Assembly: GCA_031259225.1 (NCBI GenBank)
Contig: JAIRLT010000024.1
Coordinates: forward strand, 1-11,570
Source: Prevotellaceae bacterium
Lineage (GTDB): Bacteria; Bacteroidota; Bacteroidia; Bacteroidales; UBA932
Length of the DNA stretch: 11,570 bases
Direction of reading: 5' to 3'
Made by a program: the position numbers and the translations under genes. The notes under the pieces were generated by a model that made no database searches, had not been told where the DNA came from, and saw only the letters and a list, made by a program, of their open reading frames with translations. This document shows positions 7,865 to 11,570 of the stretch, one piece after another. The first letter of the stretch is position 1. Every line of letters starts with the position of its first letter.

Positions 7865-7901
7865 CACAGATTGACGGTTTAATGTGCTAATATGACTAAT
7901 T

Positions 7902-8007
7902 GGCTAACGCCGGAACAATTTACATATTTACGGATTTACAGGTTTACAGATTTCGGCTAACGCAGGAACAATTTACATATTTACGGATTTACAGGTTTAC
8001 AGATTTC
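7902..8007. repeat. Two 53-bp tandem direct repeats
   Basis: Copies at 7902-7954 and 7955-8007 differ at one base (C7911 versus A7964). Each starts with GGCTAACGC and continues into a core with period 8, units like ATTTACAT, ATTTACGG, ATTTACAG and GTTTACAG (7918-7953 and 7971-8006). A third GGCT module follows at 8008 but leads into different sequence. The 36-bp core recurs inverted at 8203-8238. There is no coding potential. It lies 37 nt after the rodA stop. Confidence 0.9.
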
Positions 8008-8135
8008 GGCTGCCGCGCCAGCACAATTCCCAATTTCTGATTTCTGATTGGCTGGCGCGCCGGTTTAGTTGAAAATTGAAAATTAGCTGACGCGCCAGCC
8101 GACTTACGACTTATGACTTACGACTTACGACTAAA
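8008..8135. repeat. Mosaic of GC-rich modules and period-7 repeats
   Basis: Three GC-rich modules, GGCTGCCGCGCCAGC (8008), GGCTGGCGCGCCGG (8050) and GCTGACGCGCCAGCC (8086), each precede a different short repeat. These are TTTCTGA twice (8034-8047), TTGAAAA twice (8069-8082), and four GACTTAC-type heptamers plus GACTAAA (8101-8135). The modules can pair with each other: CGCGCCAGC at 8014-8022 is complementary to 8051-8059. With the two 53-bp repeats, module starts fall at 7902, 7955, 8008, 8050 and 8086. There is no coding potential. Confidence 0.75.
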
Positions 8136-8150
8136 AGGGTGCAACAAAGA

Positions 8151-8185
8151 ACCGCCGGTACGTTTCTGTACCGGCGGTTTTTTTT
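8151..8185 (+). terminator. Rho-independent terminator for the rodA block
   Basis: A perfect 11-bp GC-rich stem (ACCGCCGGTAC, 8151-8161, with GTACCGGCGGT, 8168-8178) has a 6-nt loop and a run of eight T (8178-8185). It is well formed for rightward transcripts. Leftward, the stem is followed only by TCTTTGTTGC, so it may act weakly on the converging LTAS-like gene too. Confidence 0.9.
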
Positions 8186-8202
8186 GAAATCTTTGAATTT
8201 TT

Positions 8203-8238
8203 AAATCTGTAAACATGTAAATCCGTAAATATGTAAAT
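8203..8238. repeat. Inverted copy of the 36-bp repeat core
   Basis: This segment is the reverse complement of the cores at 7918-7953 and 7971-8006 with one mismatch. It starts 5 nt beyond the stop codon of the leftward LTAS-like gene. Each converging gene is therefore followed, in its own reading direction, by the same period-8 sequence, with the terminator between. Confidence 0.85.
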
Positions 8239-8243
8239 CTTCT

Positions 8244-10058
8244 TTACCTGTTTTCCAGATAAAGGTTCATCATCTGGAAAAATGCTTTTGCCTGTTCTTC
8301 CAGGGCGGGGTTGCCCTCCTGGTAAATCGCCGTTTGGGCGTCGTTGTCGTAAATCACGCTGCCGGTAGTGTCGGACATCGAAAAACCATTGACGTAGGCG
8401 TAGAACGCAAATTTATGCGTGCCGGCATGCAAAAGGTCTTTGCTGAATTTGAAATCATCATACTTCACGCCTAATTGCGCCAGCAAAGTCGCGGCAAGGT
8501 CGTTTTGCGAGCCGTATGCTTCGACCACCTGCGGCTGCGCCACTGCGCCGCCCAGCCAAATCATCGGGATATGGAAACGGCGCGGGTCATGACCGCTCAT
8601 CCCGGGCAAGTAGCCATAGCCATGGTCGGCAATGAATATAAGCAAGGTGTTATCCCATGCGGCGGTGGTTTGCAGGCGCTCGACAAAACGCCCGAGGCAA
8701 CTGTCGGTGTAGTGTACGGAATTGAGGAACGGCTGGTCGAATTTGTTTACCGGCACGTCAAACGGCTCATGGCTGCTCAGCGTCAGCGCCAGCTTGAAGT
8801 ACGGCGCAGGCTGTTCCTTTTCCTGCAAATCGCGGAAGAGCCGTTCAAGGAGGTATTCGTCGGGCGCGCCCCACTTTGTCCGGCGCATTTTCGCAGGGAA
8901 ATCGCGGTCGGATACAATATCTTTTATGCCACATTCGCCGACAATGTAGGAACGCATGTTGCTGAAATCGGCGTCGCCGCCGTAATAGAAAGTCATGTTC
9001 TCGTAGCCCGCCTGTTTCAACGACTTTGAAATGGTTGGCAAGGTTTCCGTTTTCTGCGGATATTTCATCAGCGCCACCGTCGGGTGCGCCGGGTAACCGC
9101 TCATCACCGCCACCATGCCCTTGTCGGTACGGAAACTGTTGGCATAAAAGTTCGGGAAGAAAACGCCTTCTTTCGCAAAGCGGTGCATATTGGGCGCGAC
9201 CACCGGATCCAGCGCAATGCCGGATACAAAACTTTCGAGGATAAACAGGATGATATCCGGTCTGCCGGTAGCCAGCAACGGCGTGGTAGCGCCGTCCGTC
9301 CGTTGGTGAAGCCCGTCGAAAACCGCCGTCGCTTTTTCTTTATCGAAAAACGCGTACCGCACCGTAAAATCGCCAGCTTTGGCAAAGGAGTAGAAAAAAT
9401 TGAAAGCCGGATTTACCGCGGCATGATTATAGAACATGTTCCCGCTGAAAAACGCCCTGCCGGGGTTCATTGTAGAAGTCGTCAGGCTTCCCCGTATCGG
9501 CAAAAACAGCGCGCCGGTGAGCAGCAGTAAAACCACCGGCGTGAGCGGGAGGGAGCGCGGCGTGCGCAATGCCCACACCTGTTTCCGGATGATAAGTGCA
9601 TAACCGGTATATGCGATGCCTGTGAAAACGGCGATACCTGCAATACCTCCCGACATTTCCCACATTGTCGCGCTTGCCAATGCTTCTGCCGGTTGCCGGA
9701 GGTAGAGGAACACCATGGAATCGAAGTGAAATCCCCAATGCGGGTATAAAATGATATCTGTTACTATTACCACCGCTATGAGGAAAAATAACGCCATGAA
9801 ATAAATATTGAATACCCACGCCACTGCCTTTGGCGGGAGCCATACCGAAGCAATCAATACCAGTCCGGGCAGGATGGTGAGGTAGCCGCTCATTGACATA
9901 TCCATCGCGAAGCCGTGGTAGAGTATGGCGAGCAGTCCGGCGGGGCTCATGCCCCCGCCCATAGCGGCATGCACAAGGCTAAAAACCGTTTTCCCGAAAC
10001 AGAAAACGATAGCGAAGTAGAGAAAAATACTGCCGAATAAAAGGAGCCGTCGGATCAT
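8244..10058 (-). CDS. LTA synthase family membrane phosphotransferase/sulfatase-fold protein
   Basis: Predicted inner-membrane enzyme of the alkaline phosphatase/sulfatase superfamily, closest in layout to lipoteichoic acid synthase and phosphoglycerol transferases. Of 604 residues, about 1-190 form five or six membrane helices; the rest is an extracytoplasmic catalytic domain. Visible active-site motifs are RPDIILFILESF (266-277, metal ligand Glu275), SFRTDKG (308-314, likely nucleophile Thr311), LSSHEPF (427-433, His430) and FIADHGYGYLPG (475-486, Asp478-His479). These match the Glu, Thr, Asp and His set known from Staphylococcus LtaS. The substrate is unknown; a Gram-negative bacterium has no lipoteichoic acid, so transfer of phosphoglycerol or phosphoethanolamine to a periplasmic glycan or lipid is an inference. 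The ATG at 10058 gives a normal membrane N-terminus. The 41-bp repeat array lies 58 nt upstream of it. Confidence 0.88.
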   Translation of the reverse strand: MIRRLLLFGSIFLYFAIVFCFGKTVFSLVHAAMGGGMSPAGLLAILYHGFAMDMSMSGYLTILPGLVLIASVWLPPKAVAWVFNIYFMALFFLIAVVIVTDIILYPHWGFHFDSMVFLYLRQPAEALASATMWEMSGGIAGIAVFTGIAYTGYALIIRKQVWALRTPRSLPLTPVVLLLLTGALFLPIRGSLTTSTMNPGRAFFSGNMFYNHAAVNPAFNFFYSFAKAGDFTVRYAFFDKEKATAVFDGLHQRTDGATTPLLATGRPDIILFILESFVSGIALDPVVAPNMHRFAKEGVFFPNFYANSFRTDKGMVAVMSGYPAHPTVALMKYPQKTETLPTISKSLKQAGYENMTFYYGGDADFSNMRSYIVGECGIKDIVSDRDFPAKMRRTKWGAPDEYLLERLFRDLQEKEQPAPYFKLALTLSSHEPFDVPVNKFDQPFLNSVHYTDSCLGRFVERLQTTAAWDNTLLIFIADHGYGYLPGMSGHDPRRFHIPMIWLGGAVAQPQVVEAYGSQNDLAATLLAQLGVKYDDFKFSKDLLHAGTHKFAFYAYVNGFSMSDTTGSVIYDNDAQTAIYQEGNPALEEQAKAFFQMMNLYLENR

Positions 10059-10116
10059 TTCTTATTAGATTTTTAGATGTTAAATTTTTAGACAGTAGAC
10101 CGTGAACTTTTAAATG

Positions 10117-10336
10117 TTGGACTTACCGGGTGAATTCTGAATAATGTTCGGAACATTGGACGGTATCCGGGTGAATTCTGAATAATGTTCGGAACATTGG
10201 ACGAAATCCGGGCGAATTCTGAATAATGTTCGGAACATTGGACGGAATACGGGCGAATTCTGAATAATGTTCGGAACATTGGACGGAATCCGGGCGAATT
10301 CTGAATAATGTTCGGAACATTGGACGGAATATGGAC
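10117..10336. repeat. 41-bp tandem repeat array with 15-bp dyad
   Basis: Five complete units start at 10132, 10173, 10214, 10255 and 10296, exactly 41 bp apart, after a degenerate partial unit (10117-10131). Each unit is GAATTCTGAAT, then AATGTTCGGAACATT, then a 15-bp tail like GGACGGAATCCGGGC. The 15-mer is a perfect dyad (7-bp arms, central G) and is identical in all five copies; ATTCTGAAT beside it is a smaller dyad. Variation is confined to the tail and to the base before GAATTC. The spacing is close to four DNA turns, so the dyads lie on nearly the same face. The array fills most of the gap between surE and the LTAS-like gene, ending 23 nt short of the surE coding end. Open frames through it are artefacts of the repeat. 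Confidence 0.95.
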
Positions 10337-10353
10337 GCATGCCGCCCCTATTC

Positions 10354-11121
10354 CTAACTGTTCCATTGCCATTCTTTTTGCAGGCGTTGCAATTCGTTGT
10401 ACTCGGTCATGTCTAAGTGATGCGGGACAATGGAAATGTAGCCAGCCCTGCACAGGTTTTCATCTGCATCGAGGGCGCCGGGTTCGTGGTTTACAAATTT
10501 TCCGGTGAGCCAGTAATAGTCAAATCCATGCGGGTCGGTGCGTTTTTCAAATTCTTCCATCCACGAGCCCTTATGCTGCCGCGCTAAGCGGACGCCTTTT
10601 ATTTCTTCTGCCGGCAAGGCAGGAAAATTTACATTCAAAAACACATGCGGCGCAAAGGGACGTTGCAGCGCCTGATCGATTATCTTCGTCCCATAAATTT
10701 TACAGCTATTAAAATCGGCTTCCTGTGCATAGTCTGCCAGTGAAAAGCCAATGGATGGGATGCCGTACAATGTGCCTTCCATGGCGGCTCCCAGCGTGCC
10801 GGAATAAATCACCGCACTCGATGAATTGATGCCATGATTGATGCCGGAAACCAACAAATCCGGCTTTCCCGGAAGGATACAACTCATCGCCAGTTTCACG
10901 CAATCAACCGGCGTTCCGCTACAGGCATAAATGTCCAATCCTTTCCCTGAAGTGATTTTTCGCAGGCGTACCGGTATTTTCGTCGTTAGCGCGCTTGACA
11001 TGCCCGACTGCATGTCCTCCGGCGCTACAACCGTTACATTGCCGTAAGGCTTCATGATTTCAATTAGCGCCGCCAATCCCGGCGCACGATAGCCATCATC
11101 ATTGGTTAAAAGAATTTGCAT
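10354..11121 (-). CDS. surE: 5'/3'-nucleotidase SurE
   Basis: Divalent-metal-dependent phosphatase that removes phosphate from nucleoside monophosphates; cytoplasmic and linked to stationary-phase and stress survival in other bacteria. The 255 residues match the family. The N-terminal Rossmann-like core carries all known metal ligands: LLTNDDG (4-10, Asp8 and Asp9), APEDMQSGMSSALT (33-46, Ser39) and VSGINHGINSSSAVIYSGTL (91-110, Asn95). Other family motifs are CSGTPVDCVKLA (67-78) and GAAMEGTLYGIPSIGFS (111-127). It begins 1 nt after the stop of the AI-2E-family gene, so the two probably share a transcript. Downstream is the 41-bp repeat array and then the LTAS-like gene; the lpxB partner often found after surE in related genomes is absent here. 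Confidence 0.96.
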   Translation of the reverse strand: MQILLTNDDGYRAPGLAALIEIMKPYGNVTVVAPEDMQSGMSSALTTKIPVRLRKITSGKGLDIYACSGTPVDCVKLAMSCILPGKPDLLVSGINHGINSSSAVIYSGTLGAAMEGTLYGIPSIGFSLADYAQEADFNSCKIYGTKIIDQALQRPFAPHVFLNVNFPALPAEEIKGVRLARQHKGSWMEEFEKRTDPHGFDYYWLTGKFVNHEPGALDADENLCRAGYISIVPHHLDMTEYNELQRLQKEWQWNS

Positions 11122-11122
11122 T

Positions 11123-11570
11123 TTATATTTTTTCCGTTAGTTTCTGTACCACTCTGAACTGATTAAAAAACTGCTTGGCAAATACGCGCGCCACCGTATA
11201 AGCGGGGATAGCGACCAGCATGCCCAGTATACCGCCAATGCTGCCGGCAATCAGTATCACCAAAAATATTTCCAGCGGATGCGTTCGTACGCTTTTAGAA
11301 TAGATGAACGGTTGCAATACTGCCGCATCAACCGTTTGCGCGCCGGCATACACACACGCCATAGTGATAACGACCATCCACACGTCGGAAGTATTGCCCA
11401 ACCCGTTAATGTTCATCAGCACGCCAATCAGTATGCCGGTCAGAGCGGAAGTAATGCTGCCGATATACGGGATCACATTCAGGATGCCGGAAAGCGAACC
11501 CAACACCACCGCTATGCGGAACGGCAAGCCCGCCACCAAAGTCAAGCCGAACGTTACCAAAGTCGCCATG
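11123..11570 (-). CDS. AI-2E family transporter (PerM/YdiK-like), C-terminal part
   Basis: Only the last 148 or so residues are in the window; the start lies beyond the right edge, so the ATG at 11567-11569 is internal. The family is made of polytopic inner-membrane proteins. Members have been linked to autoinducer-2 export or to Na+/H+ antiport, but most, including this one, have no proven substrate. In the visible piece, hydrophobic segments lie at about 5-30, 36-52, 63-80 and 98-130. Family signatures are NVIPYIGSITSALTG (31-45), QPFIYSKSVRTHPLEIF (86-102) and GSIGGILGMLVAIPAY (109-124), followed by a basic tail ending KLTEKI. It lies 1 nt upstream of surE on the same strand. Full families run to about 350 residues, so more than half is missing here. 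Confidence 0.88.
   Translation of the reverse strand, partial: MATLVTFGLTLVAGLPFRIAVVLGSLSGILNVIPYIGSITSALTGILIGVLMNINGLGNTSDVWMVVITMACVYAGAQTVDAAVLQPFIYSKSVRTHPLEIFLVILIAGSIGGILGMLVAIPAYTVARVFAKQFFNQFRVVQKLTEKI

Noticed and set aside
7902..8135. CRISPR-like alternation of repeats and spacers
   Set aside because: The spacers are themselves short tandem repeats, the modules vary in length and orientation, and no cas genes are present.
8475..9029. 184-codon rightward frame inside the LTAS-like gene
   Set aside because: It is antisense to the catalytic domain that carries all expected motifs; an opposite-strand shadow.
10117..10336. CRISPR array
   Set aside because: The whole 41-bp unit is repeated, with no unique spacers, and no cas gene is nearby.
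10088..10453. Leftward frames with repeated SNVPNIIQNSP-like peptides
   Set aside because: They are translations of the 41-bp array in all three frames (41 is not a multiple of 3 and the unit has no stops), and one overlaps the end of surE. Not a repeat protein gene.

Overview
The window looks like a chromosomal segment of a Bacteroidota bacterium, most likely Bacteroidales. Three things point there. The gene order purH-mreB-mreC-mreD-mrdA-rodA is the cell-shape cluster typical of that group. Start codons have A/T-rich upstream sequence with no clear Shine-Dalgarno motif. Two promoter-like sites have the Bacteroidota form (TTTG, 19 nt, TAnnTTTG). The genus cannot be named from the sequence alone.

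Layout. Bases 1-493 are non-coding. They hold a long imperfect inverted repeat (1-262), a very good leftward Bacteroidota-type promoter (270-300), a patch of period-7 minisatellite with GC-rich modules (343-426) and a weaker rightward promoter before purH. Bases 494-7864 are a rightward block: purH (purine synthesis), a 40-codon gene remnant, then mreB, mreC, mreD, mrdA (PBP2) and rodA, tightly packed from mreB onward with two overlaps. Bases 7865-8243 separate converging genes. They hold two 53-bp tandem repeats, a mosaic of GC-rich modules and period-7 repeats, a strong intrinsic terminator, and an inverted copy of the repeat core. Bases 8244-11570 are a leftward block: an AI-2E/PerM-family membrane protein (cut by the right edge), surE 1 nt downstream, an array of five 41-bp repeats carrying a 15-bp dyad, and an LTA-synthase-like membrane phosphotransferase/sulfatase-fold gene.

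How the genes work together. MreB filaments with MreC and MreD position the RodA glycosyltransferase and PBP2 transpeptidase for lateral peptidoglycan synthesis. PurH feeds nucleotide supply and is a positional partner only. SurE is a nucleotidase linked to survival and stress. The LTAS-like enzyme probably modifies an envelope glycan or lipid with a phospho-alcohol group.

The coding part is ordinary core genome. The unusual material is between genes: a predicted long hairpin leader with its own promoter, a dyad-rich 41-bp array upstream of the LTAS-like gene, partial matches to the same dyad beside the leftward promoter at the window start, and a modular short-repeat mosaic in two separate gaps. 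No phage, IS, CRISPR array, tRNA or rRNA was recognised.
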